Source: JASBTN01 sp965228805
Lineage (GTDB): Bacteria > Pseudomonadota > Alphaproteobacteria > Rhodobacterales > Rhodobacteraceae
Length of the DNA stretch: 64,000 nucleotides
Assembly: GCF_965228805.1 (NCBI RefSeq)
Contig: NZ_CBDDIE010000003.1
Span: forward strand, 1,054,001 to 1,118,000
Direction of reading: 5' to 3'
The translations under genes and the position numbers were made by a program. Position 1 is the first letter of the stretch. Each line of letters starts with the position of its first letter. The notes below the pieces were generated by a model. That model saw only the letters and a list, made by a program, of their open reading frames with translations, did not search any database and had not been told where the DNA came from. Below, piece by piece: positions 50,462-59,753 of this stretch.

Positions 50462-51073
50462 ATGGCCAATCACCTCTACAAACGCGACCTGCCGGATGGG
50501 CTGGACCTAGGGCCCGTGGTGGCCATCGACTGTGAGACCATGGGGCTGAACCCGCATCGCGACCGTCTGTGCGTCGTGCAAATGTCGGGCGGCGACGGCA
50601 ATGCGCATCTGGTGCAGGTCGAGAAGGGCCAGACCTCGGCCCCGAACCTGGAACGCATGCTGACCGACCCGAATGTGCTGAAACTGTTCCATTTCGGCCG
50701 TTTTGACATTGCCGCACTGCTGAACGCTTTCGGCGTGGTCACGGCCCCGGTCTATTGCACCAAGATCGCCTCGAAACTGGTGCGCACCTATACGGATCGG
50801 CACGGGCTGAAGAACCTCTTGGACCAGCTGTTGAAGGTGGATATTTCCAAGCAGCAGCAGATGAGCGACTGGGGCGCCCCCGAGCTGACCGCGGCGCAAC
50901 TGGACTATGCCGCGTCGGACGTTCTGTACCTGCATCAGCTGCGCGAGAAGCTGAACGTGCTGCTGGAGCGCGAAGGCCGGTCCGAAATAGCACAGAGCTG
51001 CTTCGACTTCCTGCCGACCCGCGCGAAGCTTGATCTGGCGGGCTGGCCCGAGGTGGACATCTTCGCGCATTGA
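50462..51073 (+). CDS. Short ribonuclease D-type 3'-5' exonuclease
   Basis: 203 residues. DEDDy motifs: VVAIDCETMGLNPHRD (Exo I), LFHFGRFDIAALLNAFGV (Exo II) and AQLDYAASDVLYLHQLREKL (Exo III, Tyr). It lacks the HRDC domains of full-length RNase D, as in other alphaproteobacterial short forms. It lies between soeC and the lpt genes. Confidence 0.9.
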   Translation: MANHLYKRDLPDGLDLGPVVAIDCETMGLNPHRDRLCVVQMSGGDGNAHLVQVEKGQTSAPNLERMLTDPNVLKLFHFGRFDIAALLNAFGVVTAPVYCTKIASKLVRTYTDRHGLKNLLDQLLKVDISKQQQMSDWGAPELTAAQLDYAASDVLYLHQLREKLNVLLEREGRSEIAQSCFDFLPTRAKLDLAGWPEVDIFAH

Positions 51074-51132
51074 TCCGCGCACCCATTGGAAAAGCGCCAC
51101 GGGGTGTTACATATCCTGCGAAAGGCAGGTCG

Positions 51133-51753
51133 ATGGCCACTTATGACAATACATATTCGCGCGTGGTTGCGTGGTTGAAGGTGCTGTTGCCAGTGATCGC
51201 ACTGGTGCTGCTTTCGACCATGTTCCTGATCTCGCGCACCATCGACCCCAGCCGCGCGATCCCCTTTGCCAATGTTGACGTGGAAGGCATGGTACGCGAT
51301 CAGCGCATTTCGGCCCCGTCCTTTTCCGGCGTGACCGAGGATGGCGCCGCCCTGTCTATCACCGCCGAAACCGCACGCCCCCTGCCCGACAATGCCGACG
51401 GGATGAGCGCCGAGGCGCTGACCGCTCGGATCGAGACGCCGGACGGCGCGCAGGTGGATATCGAGGCGGCAGAGGCCCTTGTGGACGGGGCCACGAGCCT
51501 CCTGACCCTGTCCGGGGGCGTGGTCGTGACCACCTCGACCGACTACCGGATCGAGGCGGCTGGGTTGATCACCAAAATGGATCGGGCCGAGATGGAAAGT
51601 GACGGCGCCGTGCAGGCCACCGGGCCGCTCGGAACGCTGGACGCGGGACAGGCCCGCATTGCACCGGCAGATGGGGACGCTTCGACCTATCTTCTGGTTT
51701 TCAAGGATGGGGTGAAGCTGGTATATGTGCCGAAAGGTCCGGGGGATCGGTGA
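51133..51753 (+). CDS. lptC: LPS export system protein LptC
   Basis: 206 residues. A single N-terminal anchor (RVVAWLKVLLPVIALVLLST) and an LptC periplasmic beta domain (ISAPSFSGVTEDGAALSITA; LTLSGGVVVTTSTDYRIEAA). It bridges LptBFG to LptA in LPS transport. AAAGGCAGG precedes the ATG. The next gene starts 1 bp after its stop. Confidence 0.9.
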   Translation: MATYDNTYSRVVAWLKVLLPVIALVLLSTMFLISRTIDPSRAIPFANVDVEGMVRDQRISAPSFSGVTEDGAALSITAETARPLPDNADGMSAEALTARIETPDGAQVDIEAAEALVDGATSLLTLSGGVVVTTSTDYRIEAAGLITKMDRAEMESDGAVQATGPLGTLDAGQARIAPADGDASTYLLVFKDGVKLVYVPKGPGDR

Positions 51754-51754
51754 T

Positions 51755-52246
51755 TTGAAACATCTTCTTGCAATCGTGATGACCGTTTTGCTGGCCGTGC
51801 CGGCGTTCGCCCAAGGTGCGCAGATCGCCTTTGGCGGGCTCAAACACGACAGCTCTCTGCCGATCGAAATCACCGCCGAACAGCTGGCCGTGGATCAGTC
51901 CGACGGCTCGGCCACCTTTACTGGTGACGTTCTGATCGGCCAGGGCGAAATGCGCCTGTCCGCCGCCAAGGTGCGCGTCGAATATGTGACCGGACAGGGA
52001 TCGACCGGCGAGATTTCCAAGCTGCATGCCACCGGCGGCGTGACTCTGGTCAATGGCGCCGAAGCGGCCGAAGCGGCCGAGGCGATCTATACCGTGACCA
52101 GCGGCGTGGTGGTGATGACAGGCAGCGTGATCCTGACCCAAGGGCAGAACGCCCTATCCGGCGATCGGCTGACCGTCGATCTGACCTCCGGCACCGGCCA
52201 GATGGACGGGCGCGTCAAGACGATCCTGCAGCCCGGGGGGCAGTAA
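51755..52246 (+). CDS. lptA: LPS transport periplasmic protein LptA
   Basis: About 163 residues. The TTG at 51755 gives MKHLLAIVMTVLLAVPAFAQ, a clean signal peptide; GGGGGAT lies just upstream. An alternative ATG at 51725 inside lptC gives a less likely N-terminus. The OstA/LptA beta-jellyroll follows (LPIEITAEQLAVDQSDGSAT). Its stop overlaps lptB (TAATG). It carries LPS across the periplasm. Confidence 0.9.
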   Translation: MKHLLAIVMTVLLAVPAFAQGAQIAFGGLKHDSSLPIEITAEQLAVDQSDGSATFTGDVLIGQGEMRLSAAKVRVEYVTGQGSTGEISKLHATGGVTLVNGAEAAEAAEAIYTVTSGVVVMTGSVILTQGQNALSGDRLTVDLTSGTGQMDGRVKTILQPGGQ

Positions 52247-53007
52247 TGGCAGATCGTCCCGACCTCAGCGTCGCCGAGGGCGACGCGGGCCTGCGCGTTA
52301 CCGGCTTGCGCAAGAGCTACCGCAAAAAGCCGGTGATCCTCGACTTCTCGATGGAGCTGAACCGGGGTGAGGTCGTCGCGCTGCTGGGCCCGAACGGATC
52401 GGGCAAGACCACCACCTTCTATTCCATCGCCGGGCTGGTCACGCCCGAAGCGGGGCAGGTGATGATCGACGGGCGCGACGTAACGCTTCTGCCGATGTAT
52501 CGCCGCGCCAAGTTCGGCATCGGATATCTGCCGCAGGAAATGAGCGTCTTTCGCGGGCTGAATGTAGAAGACAATATCCTTGCCATCCTCGAGGTGGCCG
52601 AGCGGGATCGGCACAAGCGTCGCGAACGGCTGGAAGAGCTCTTGAGCGAGTTTTCCATTGGCCACCTGCGCCGCGCACCTGCCCTGGCCTTGTCGGGCGG
52701 TGAACGACGCCGGGTGGAAATCGCCCGCTGCCTGGCCGCAAACCCGAAATACCTGCTGCTGGACGAGCCCTTCGCAGGCGTCGATCCGATTGCCGTGGGG
52801 GAAATCAGAACCCTGGTCCATGACCTCAAGGATCGCGGCATCGGCGTCTTGATCACCGACCACAATGTGCGCGAAACGCTCGAGATCGTCGACCGCGCCT
52901 ATATCCTGCATGACGGCCGCGTGCTGATGAGCGGGACCACGGACGAGGTGGTGCGCGACGAGAATGTGCGCCGGGTCTACCTGGGCCAGAATTTCAAGAT
53001 TTCGTAA
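52246..53007 (+). CDS. lptB: LPS export ABC transporter ATP-binding protein LptB
   Basis: 253 residues. Walker A GPNGSGKTTTFYSI, Q-loop YLPQEMSVFRGL, signature LSGGERRRVEIARCLA, Walker B YLLLDEPFAGVDP and switch His in LITDHNVRETLE. It powers LPS extraction from the inner membrane with LptFG, which are not in the window. It is the last gene of lptCAB. Confidence 0.96.
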   Translation: MADRPDLSVAEGDAGLRVTGLRKSYRKKPVILDFSMELNRGEVVALLGPNGSGKTTTFYSIAGLVTPEAGQVMIDGRDVTLLPMYRRAKFGIGYLPQEMSVFRGLNVEDNILAILEVAERDRHKRRERLEELLSEFSIGHLRRAPALALSGGERRRVEIARCLAANPKYLLLDEPFAGVDPIAVGEIRTLVHDLKDRGIGVLITDHNVRETLEIVDRAYILHDGRVLMSGTTDEVVRDENVRRVYLGQNFKIS

Positions 53008-53080
53008 GGCGGTGTCATTGACATTCCCCCCCGACTCGTCGCCAAATGAGGTTAATGCATGAACAAGCCTTTTCCCGTTC

Positions 53081-53129
53081 GTGCCATGGCCCAATGGCCA
53101 TGCACCAGGCGCTCCCGAACTTCTCGGGA
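53081..53129 (+). ncRNA. Paired RNA hairpins in the hpf upstream region
   Basis: Hairpin 1: CATGGCC-CAAT-GGCCATG (53085-53102), extended by GTG/CAC around a bulged C. Hairpin 2: TCCCGA-ACTTC-TCGGGA (53113-53129). They lie in the 217-bp gap between lptB and hpf, ~95 bp before the hpf ATG. They could end lptB transcription or regulate hpf; no T-run follows either. A TTGACA box at 53028 could begin an hpf transcript that includes them. Confidence 0.4.
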
Positions 53130-53224
53130 CGGTCTGGAAACTCAATCAGAAAACGGATAGGACGCCCCGGTGACCCATGATGGGTCGGCGGTTAGCCTGA
53201 CTTGCTAACTCAAGAGGAGACAGG

Positions 53225-53797
53225 ATGCAGTATCAAATCAGCGGCAAACAGATCGAGATCGGTCAAGCCCTTCAGACCCATGTAAAGAACGAGCTGGGCG
53301 ACGTGGTGGCGAAATACGCCGAACGTCCGACCGATGCGCAGGTGATCTTCTCGAAAAGCGCCCATGAGTTCGTGTGCGAGACTGTCGTGCACCTGTCGAC
53401 CGGCCTGACTGCGCAGGCCAAGGCCCATTCGACCGAGATCTACGCCGCTTTCGACGGTTGCACCGAAAAAATGGAAAAACAGCTGCGCCGTTACAAGCGC
53501 CGGTTGAAAGATCACCACAAGGATCGTGTCGACCCGGTTGAAGTCTTCGGCGGGGCCTCGTATATCCTCGCGGCAGAAGAAGGTCATGACGAGGCTGTCG
53601 ACGCCACGCTGAACCCGATGATCATCGCCGAGATGGAAACCCGTATTCCGTCGTTGTCGGTTGGTGAAGCGGTGATGCAGATGGAGCTGGCCCACGCCCC
53701 CGTCCTGGTCTTCCGCAACGAGAAAACGGAAGGCGTGAACGTCGTGTATCGCCGCGAAGACGGCAATATCGGCTGGATCGACCCGAAGGACGCGTAA
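53225..53797 (+). CDS. hpf: Ribosome hibernation promoting factor (long form)
   Basis: 190 residues: an N-terminal S30AE domain (MQYQISGKQIEIGQALQTHV ... YAAFDGCTEKMEKQLRRYKR) and a C-terminal dimerisation domain (SLSVGEAVMQMELAHAPVLV ... VVYRREDGNIGWIDP). Long HPF joins ribosomes into inactive 100S dimers in stationary phase. A strong AGGAGACAGG precedes the ATG. ptsN follows 45 bp later. Confidence 0.95.
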   Translation: MQYQISGKQIEIGQALQTHVKNELGDVVAKYAERPTDAQVIFSKSAHEFVCETVVHLSTGLTAQAKAHSTEIYAAFDGCTEKMEKQLRRYKRRLKDHHKDRVDPVEVFGGASYILAAEEGHDEAVDATLNPMIIAEMETRIPSLSVGEAVMQMELAHAPVLVFRNEKTEGVNVVYRREDGNIGWIDPKDA

Positions 53798-53842
53798 GCG
53801 CCAGAGGCCACAGGCTCCTATACGGGCCGCAAGGACAACGAG

Positions 53843-54307
53843 ATGGAACTTTCGGACATTCTTCGGCCCGAGGCCGTGAAAGTCATGGGCACGGCCACGT
53901 CGAAAAAGCGCCTGTTTCAGGAGCTGGGCGACATGGTGGCTGCCAGCCATGGCATTGACGGCGCAGCGGCTTTTGCCGCTTTGCAGGAACGTGAAAACCT
54001 GGGGCCCACCGGTGTGGGCCACGGGGTCGCCCTGCCCCATGCGCGTATCGAGGGTATCAACGAGGTGATCGGTGCCTTCATCCGTGTCGAGAAGCCCTTC
54101 GACTTCGATGCGGTGGACAAGCAGCCAGTTGACCTGATCTTCGCGCTCTTCGCACCGGAAGGGTCCGGGGTCGAGCATCTGAAAGCGCTGGCGCTGGTCT
54201 CGCGCACCATGCGTGACAGCGCGGTCTGCGGCAAGCTGCGCGCCAATGGCGATGCGACCACGCTGCACGCGCTGCTGACCGAATCACAGAACACCCAGGC
54301 CGCCTGA
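53843..54307 (+). CDS. ptsN: Nitrogen-regulatory PTS IIA-like protein PtsN
   Basis: 154 residues, PTS EIIA-2 fold. The phosphorylatable histidine is in GHGVALPHARIEGI. It takes phosphate from NPr in the nitrogen PTS and affects potassium and carbon/nitrogen balance. The order hpf-ptsN after lptB is common in alphaproteobacteria, here without rpoN between. Confidence 0.94.
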   Translation: MELSDILRPEAVKVMGTATSKKRLFQELGDMVAASHGIDGAAAFAALQERENLGPTGVGHGVALPHARIEGINEVIGAFIRVEKPFDFDAVDKQPVDLIFALFAPEGSGVEHLKALALVSRTMRDSAVCGKLRANGDATTLHALLTESQNTQAA

Positions 54308-54336
54308 GGCAGACCTCAAATTCTCGGAATTTCCGC

Positions 54337-54360
54337 TCCGGTTTCTTCAAGAAAACCGGA
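54337..54360 (+). terminator. Terminator after ptsN
   Basis: TCCGGTTT-CTTCAAGA-AAACCGGA followed by a T-rich tract (CTCTTTCTATTTT). It separates ptsN from the convergent sulfotransferase gene. Confidence 0.75.
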
Positions 54361-54369
54361 CAGCTCTTT

Positions 54370-55782
54370 CTATTTTCCCCAGGGACCGAAGCCGAACATC
54401 ATGTAGTCGCGCTGATAGACTCCGCGCACGGCGGCCTCGATTTCCTTGTCATAGATGTCTTCCAACGCATGGGGCCGGTCGGGTTCTGTCGCGGGCAGCA
54501 CAGGCATGTCCAGCCCAATCTCGGCCATCAGGTTCGACAGCCCCGCCTCAAGCTGATCTTCACGCAGCACGTGGTCGGGCAGCATGAACTGGCCGAATCC
54601 CTGCATCACCGCCGATTGCGAGGCCCAGGAGGCATCCACGCGAATCCCGCTCTGCCCGGTCTGGTTCTTCTTCACGAAGTCGATGAAACCCAGAAACGCC
54701 GCGTGATGCGCGCGGCGGTCCCAGTCGTCGCCGGGCAGATGTTCGGGCAGGGGCACGTCGTAATTGTCGCGCAGGGCGGATTTGATCTCCCAGAAGGTCT
54801 CGGGCCCGTCTTGCAGGAAATGCTTGCAGAAGGTCGCGTGCAGACGGGCTACCGGATGGCGCAGCACGGTAAAGGTGCGGTGTCCCTTGTGCTGGCGTTT
54901 CCACTGGCGCAGGGATTTCTGCGTAAAACCGGCCTCGACCTCGCCAAAACCTTCCATCCAGCCACGCAGGCGGTCCTCGGGCCCGCCCTTGATCGGCAGG
55001 TAGATCAGCGGCGCATCGCCCGCGCGCAGATAGGTCGGAACCGCCGGGGCGCGACGCGGTTCAAAATTCGGCACGCGGCCCAGGTCGAACAGGTCGACCT
55101 TCGCCACCGTCTCGACCAGCTCGTCATAGTTGCGCACCTTGTCGGCGATCGGCTCCGGGTTCTGTTTCTTGAACTTTCCAGCAAACTCGGTGATTTCGTG
55201 CGTTTCACCCAGGAACTTCGCCAACCCGTTCAGACACTCCAGATCTTGCGTTTCCTCATAGTCGATGAAAAACGCCGTTTGCCCGGTCTTCTGCAGCCGG
55301 TTCTTGATCTTCAGCTGAAACGCCTTGTGGGTGTCAAAGACCGTCAGAAACTCGTCAGGATCAAAACGCACACGGACCTTGCGGGCATCCTTCACATCGT
55401 TCAGCGCCCATTGGTTGGTGGCCCGGGCAATGCAGCGGCTGACATAGCTGTCCACCTGATTGCGCGTCAGGATGACCTTGGCGCAGCGCGGATTGTCGAT
55501 CACACCTTCAAAGACTCGCGGATCGTGGTCGTGAAAGAACCGAAACCCGGGCATGCCCGGCGCGTGTTCGATCATCCGATCGATCAACATCATGGGATCG
55601 GCATCGCGCATCTTGGCGGTGACGCCGAACAGCTCCTTCAGGTTGGGTTTGACCAGGAAATGCGGGTTGAACGCTTCGCCATAGCATTTCAGCCCGGGAA
55701 ACTGGTCCAGGTTGCTCTCGAGGAAGTTCGAACCCGTGCGCATCTCGGCAAAGATGATGAAGTAGTCGTATTTACGGGCCAT
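54370..55782 (-). CDS. Two-module sulfotransferase-like protein
   Basis: 470 residues. The N-terminal module has the PAPS-binding pattern FIIFAEMRTGSNFLESNLDQ (5'-PSB loop) and ILTRNQVDSYVSRCIAR (3'-phosphate site), as in NodH-type sulfotransferases. A second, sulfotransferase-like module begins near residue 250 (PLIYLPIKGG; TFTVLRHPVARLHATFCKHF). It probably sulfates a surface polysaccharide made by the neighbouring glycosyltransferases. The next gene starts 3 bp upstream, so it ends that operon. Confidence 0.82.
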   Translation of the reverse strand: MARKYDYFIIFAEMRTGSNFLESNLDQFPGLKCYGEAFNPHFLVKPNLKELFGVTAKMRDADPMMLIDRMIEHAPGMPGFRFFHDHDPRVFEGVIDNPRCAKVILTRNQVDSYVSRCIARATNQWALNDVKDARKVRVRFDPDEFLTVFDTHKAFQLKIKNRLQKTGQTAFFIDYEETQDLECLNGLAKFLGETHEITEFAGKFKKQNPEPIADKVRNYDELVETVAKVDLFDLGRVPNFEPRRAPAVPTYLRAGDAPLIYLPIKGGPEDRLRGWMEGFGEVEAGFTQKSLRQWKRQHKGHRTFTVLRHPVARLHATFCKHFLQDGPETFWEIKSALRDNYDVPLPEHLPGDDWDRRAHHAAFLGFIDFVKKNQTGQSGIRVDASWASQSAVMQGFGQFMLPDHVLREDQLEAGLSNLMAEIGLDMPVLPATEPDRPHALEDIYDKEIEAAVRGVYQRDYMMFGFGPWGK

Positions 55783-55785
55783 GCT

Positions 55786-57483
55786 CTATTTCACCAGATA
55801 GGGTTTGCGTGTCTTACGCGGGTTGTTCACCGGGTCAGCGCCAGCGGGGAAATCCCCCATCAGATGCGGCTGCATGCCCTGGTTCTTGAGGTTCTGCAGG
55901 AACTGTCCGAATCCGTCCAGGTTCACCATCTTCGGCGCCTCGGCCAGGCGATGTGGGCTGCGCGCACCGATCTCGTCGATGATGGTCTGCAGGGGCTCCA
56001 TCGGGTTGTCCACGAATTCCGCCATGGTCCAGATCCGCACCCGCGCCTTCGAATAGAAGCTGCGTAGCACGTCGATATGTTCCGCCTCGATCTTCTGCAG
56101 CCGGGCCGCCTCGCGCCGGATGTCCGAGAAATTGCGGTTCGAGTTGAACAGAGGCACCGCCCAGGCGCCCGAGATCACGCTGATCTGTGCATTCGGATCC
56201 TTGGCGATGAACCAGTTGAGCGCCTGATTGTCGCGCGGACCGAATTGGAAACATTGCCGTTCGCCGCGCGTGTTCCAAATCAACGAGGTCAGGAAAGCCT
56301 GCGGATTGTAATCACGCACAGCCGCGCTGTCGGTCAACGCGCCAGAGAATACCGTCTGGTTACCGGCAAACTTTACCCCCTCCGGCGCAAAAAGATGCCC
56401 ATGCACCCGCGCACCCACCATGCGGTTGAGCCAGAGATCGAAATCCTCGAACAGCTCGGAAAACCCCTCGAACACCGAATACTGTGCGCAGGTGGTGCCG
56501 TTTTCCCAACCGTCATTCGGGTAACGGCTCTGCATCACCAGGCCCGGGCGGCCCTTGGTGCGCCGTTCCACCGCTTTCGAGAAGATGCGGTCAATCTTGC
56601 CCGGGTTCGGCTCCGCCCCGCTCATCAGCTTGGCGGCATTGGACAGGAACCCGTCATAAAGCTTGTCCGCATGGGGCCAGATCTTGCGCGCGACAAAACA
56701 GTCGGAGCGGCGCAGAAGCTGCAGGTGATCGTCATAGAAGATGTGCGGTTTGCCCTGGAAATCGAACTTCGACAGGGTCAGCGAACGGCTTTCGATATTG
56801 GTGGAATAGAGCCTTACCAGGGTCTGGTAGTAGCTCTCGTCGGGGATCCAGACCCGCTTGAAATAGCGATCATAGGCCTGTCGCTCAGGGTCTTCCAGGA
56901 TCGCCGACAGGGTCTGGCGGGTCAGGCACCACCACTGGCTGCCCAGGTGCGGCACGATCCCGGCAGGGATCTTGCGCTTGAAGCGGATGCGGCGCTGGAA
57001 ACTCACGTAGCGATCGAACAGCCAGCGGCTTCGTTTCCACGAGAAGGGAAAGCGCAGGGTAAAACGCTCGGCATCCAGCCCGCCGACCGTCCAGGGCACA
57101 TCCTCGGTCGTCACGCTTTCGATGAAGTTCGTCATTGGCCGTTCGGCAAGGTAGTCAATCAGATCTTCGACCGGCCTGAGCGGCAGACACGACCCCGAGG
57201 CCAGGAAAACGTGGCGCACGTTGTCGAAATTGCGCAGCATGACCTCCGACGCGGTCTGGCTGGCGGCGACCAGCGACCAGGTGCCCCATTCGCAGCGATG
57301 ACGGCCACAGAATTTCACGTTGTCCAGGTCGGACATGTCGCTGACGAACTTTGAATAGGTTGCGCGTTTGACCCGCTTGTCGACATGGATCACCACCGGG
57401 CAGCCGTGCGTGGCCCAATGTCGCGCCACCTGTTCGGCACGGTCGAACGCCTCGTGGACCAGCATCACCACACCGACCGTCAT
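55786..57483 (-). CDS. GT14-like (core-2/I-branching) glycosyltransferase with DUF5928
   Basis: 565 residues from the ATG at 57483. The N-terminal ~280 residues match the beta-1,6-GlcNAc-transferase fold (VGVVMLVHEAFDRAEQVARH; VIHVDKRVKR; VFLASGSCLPLRPVEDLIDY; LGSQWWCLTRQT; WIPDESYYQTLV). The C-terminal ~250 residues form the DUF5928 type domain. Its start overlaps the upstream GT gene's stop (ATGA). It likely builds an exopolysaccharide or capsule. Confidence 0.82.
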   Translation of the reverse strand: MTVGVVMLVHEAFDRAEQVARHWATHGCPVVIHVDKRVKRATYSKFVSDMSDLDNVKFCGRHRCEWGTWSLVAASQTASEVMLRNFDNVRHVFLASGSCLPLRPVEDLIDYLAERPMTNFIESVTTEDVPWTVGGLDAERFTLRFPFSWKRSRWLFDRYVSFQRRIRFKRKIPAGIVPHLGSQWWCLTRQTLSAILEDPERQAYDRYFKRVWIPDESYYQTLVRLYSTNIESRSLTLSKFDFQGKPHIFYDDHLQLLRRSDCFVARKIWPHADKLYDGFLSNAAKLMSGAEPNPGKIDRIFSKAVERRTKGRPGLVMQSRYPNDGWENGTTCAQYSVFEGFSELFEDFDLWLNRMVGARVHGHLFAPEGVKFAGNQTVFSGALTDSAAVRDYNPQAFLTSLIWNTRGERQCFQFGPRDNQALNWFIAKDPNAQISVISGAWAVPLFNSNRNFSDIRREAARLQKIEAEHIDVLRSFYSKARVRIWTMAEFVDNPMEPLQTIIDEIGARSPHRLAEAPKMVNLDGFGQFLQNLKNQGMQPHLMGDFPAGADPVNNPRKTRKPYLVK

Positions 57484-58490
57484 GCCCAGTTCCCCTTGGA
57501 CATGAGGCCCAGGATCTCCAGCTGGCGCCAGTTGATGTACTTCTCGCTCCACTTGCACCAGAGGTCCGGGTCGTCCTTCAGATGTTGGTGATAGGCGCGG
57601 TATTCATGACTGCCGGCATAGTGCTGCTTGCGTTCCAGCTCCTCGGCGGCCTTGACGGTGAACGTGTCCAGGAACTTGGCATGCAGCAGACAGCCCGAGG
57701 CCTTTTCGCCCCCCCATTCGTCATAGACCAGGTTCAGCCCACGCGGCAGAACCATGTGGGTGGAGCTGACATAGGTATAGGCCTTGTCCCATTTCACCAA
57801 TGGGATCTTGTTCAATGCGGGTGCCCGTTCGGGGTTGTCATAGAAGAACGCCCGCGTCCGCGGCCCGCCCTGAATCCAGAGGTTGCCGAACTTGCTGTTC
57901 TTTTCGACCGTGTAATTGCCGCTGTCGAACCAACAGGCGATCTCGAACGGGTCCTGACCTTCGCGATAGGGCTGCGCATCCAGCGGACCCTTGGGATACA
58001 TGTCCAAGAGCATCGCGCCGAAGCTCTTGATCGAGGACGCATCCAGCCAATCGGTCAGTGCGCGCAGGGGGCGGGTGTCGCAGAACGGGTAGACCAGGAA
58101 TTCATCCGGATCGACCACCAGACACCAGTGGCCATCGGCGTATTTGCGTTGCAGCCAATTGAGCCAATCGACCCCGAACCGCGAGCGCTTGTAGCTGGCC
58201 TCGGTGGTCCAGAGCGACACGTCGGGCTGATCCAGCAGATACTGACGCGAGCCGTCATCGCTGTCATTGTCCACGATCAGGAAATGATTCACCCCCATGT
58301 CGCGGTAGTATTTCAGGAAATACGGCAGGCGGATGCGTTCGTTTCTGAGCGTCGAGAAGACCAGGATATCCTTGGGTTTGATCCCTGCGGTGCGATCCAC
58401 CATCTCGACCAATTCCCGACGCTTGCGAAAGGCGCGGATGCGCCATCGCTTGCGTTGCAGCCTCAGCCGATATGACCTCCACGCGCCCAA
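57480..58490 (-). CDS. GT2/GT92-like glycosyltransferase
   Basis: 336 residues, TTG start at 58490. LVFSTLRNERIRLPYFLKYY and HFLIVDNDSDDGSRQYLL are typical of the Glyco_tranf_2_4 family, with WCLVVDPDEFLVYP as the DxD-type metal site. No other start fits better. It is the first gene of an operon with the GT14-like and sulfotransferase genes. Confidence 0.83.
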   Translation of the reverse strand: MGAWRSYRLRLQRKRWRIRAFRKRRELVEMVDRTAGIKPKDILVFSTLRNERIRLPYFLKYYRDMGVNHFLIVDNDSDDGSRQYLLDQPDVSLWTTEASYKRSRFGVDWLNWLQRKYADGHWCLVVDPDEFLVYPFCDTRPLRALTDWLDASSIKSFGAMLLDMYPKGPLDAQPYREGQDPFEIACWFDSGNYTVEKNSKFGNLWIQGGPRTRAFFYDNPERAPALNKIPLVKWDKAYTYVSSTHMVLPRGLNLVYDEWGGEKASGCLLHAKFLDTFTVKAAEELERKQHYAGSHEYRAYHQHLKDDPDLWCKWSEKYINWRQLEILGLMSKGNWA

Positions 58491-58539
58491 CCGTATCCCT
58501 TTTCCGCAATCGGCACCCGCATGGTCCCCCTTCGGCCTA

Positions 58540-59748
58540 TCACGTCACCTTTAAGACAAGGTTGAAATGATCCTGCCATGTGGGAAGCTCTGCCGCCTCT
58601 TGCCTCGCCTCGTTACCAATCGTCAAACCGGTTATGATTTTCGCCCAAGAATACATATCGCGTGCATCCGCGTAAATGGCCTTGTTTCCAAGGATTTCGC
58701 GATAGACGGGCAGGTCATTTACAACCGCGGGCGTGCCCAATGCGAGCGCCTCGGCGGGGGGCAGGCCGAAGCCCTCGGCCAGCGACGGAAACAGCAGCGC
58801 CCGGGCGCCCTGCACAAGGGCCGCGACCTCACCGTCATCGAGCCCATTCAGCTCGGTCACATGGGCCGGGTTTTCATCCAGGCGAGCAAAGACCTCGGCG
58901 TTGTTCCAGCCCCGGCTGCCAATGATCAGCAGCTCGGGCGGGGCCTCCATCTCCTGCACCAACTGGTCCCAGGCGGTGAGCAGCAGAAGGTGGTTCTTGC
59001 GCGGCTCGATCGTGCCCAGGGTGACGAAATAGGGGGCACCTGGCGTGATTGGTGCCCTGGTCGGCTGGGGCGGAATTGTCCCTAGATGCGCAACAATACC
59101 CTCCGGCACACGCCCCCATTCCGCAAAATACCGCTCCGCATCCGCCCGGCTCTGCGCGCTGTTGTAGATCACCAGGTCGGCCAGCTCGGACACGCGACGC
59201 ATGCGGGCGCGAAAATCCTCGACCGTGCCAGGGCGTTGATATTGTGGGAAATCCAACGGGATCATGTCATGGATCAGCACGGTGGCGGTGCCGCCAACCG
59301 CATGGAACGCGTCGAACACGTGACGTTGCAAGTTCGAATGCCCTACGTTCAGCCAAGTGGGGTTCGCGGGCAGGCGGCGTCTCAACATCGCACGCAACCC
59401 GCCACGCCCGGCACGCGCCAGGCAAAGGCGCCGCAGATCGCTTTCCGCCGCGCGTTTCGCCCCCGAGGCTTTCAGGAACAGTCGTGACAGCAGGTCCGGC
59501 AGGCCCCAGGGCGTGGCTTCGGTCAGCCGATCCCACAAACCCTGCACTCCGCCCCGGTCCAGCAGGACAAACCCCATGCTGGTACGCACCAGACCAAACA
59601 GGGGATCATCAAGAGCCAACAAAGCCTGCACATAAGCGGCCTCGACCCGGTCCACCCCGGTCCAGGGTCCGCGCCCCACGCGCGAGACGAGGCGGGACAG
59701 ATCCAGACATCTGGCCCGTCCTTGCTCCGTCCCGGATCCGCCGGTCAT
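58540..59748 (-). CDS. GT4-family glycosyltransferase
   Basis: 402 residues, GT-B fold. The C-terminal half shows YFVTLGTIEPRKNHLLLLTA, ELLIIGSRGWNNAEVF, and the donor-binding FPSLAEGFGLPPAEALALGT, as in mannosyltransferases of the GT4 family. It probably adds a sugar in polysaccharide assembly. It is just downstream of galU on the same strand (5 bp), consistent with co-expression. Confidence 0.9.
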   Translation of the reverse strand: MTGGSGTEQGRARCLDLSRLVSRVGRGPWTGVDRVEAAYVQALLALDDPLFGLVRTSMGFVLLDRGGVQGLWDRLTEATPWGLPDLLSRLFLKASGAKRAAESDLRRLCLARAGRGGLRAMLRRRLPANPTWLNVGHSNLQRHVFDAFHAVGGTATVLIHDMIPLDFPQYQRPGTVEDFRARMRRVSELADLVIYNSAQSRADAERYFAEWGRVPEGIVAHLGTIPPQPTRAPITPGAPYFVTLGTIEPRKNHLLLLTAWDQLVQEMEAPPELLIIGSRGWNNAEVFARLDENPAHVTELNGLDDGEVAALVQGARALLFPSLAEGFGLPPAEALALGTPAVVNDLPVYREILGNKAIYADARDMYSWAKIITGLTIGNEARQEAAELPTWQDHFNLVLKVT

Positions 59749-59753
59749 CAGGG

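Noticed and set aside
56800..56820. Further GGAATAGAG occurrences (also near 37437) as copies of the recurrent 12-mer
   Set aside because: These are the complement of ordinary Leu-Tyr-Ser-Thr codons (CTC TAT TCC ACC) and lack the GACTGTT half.
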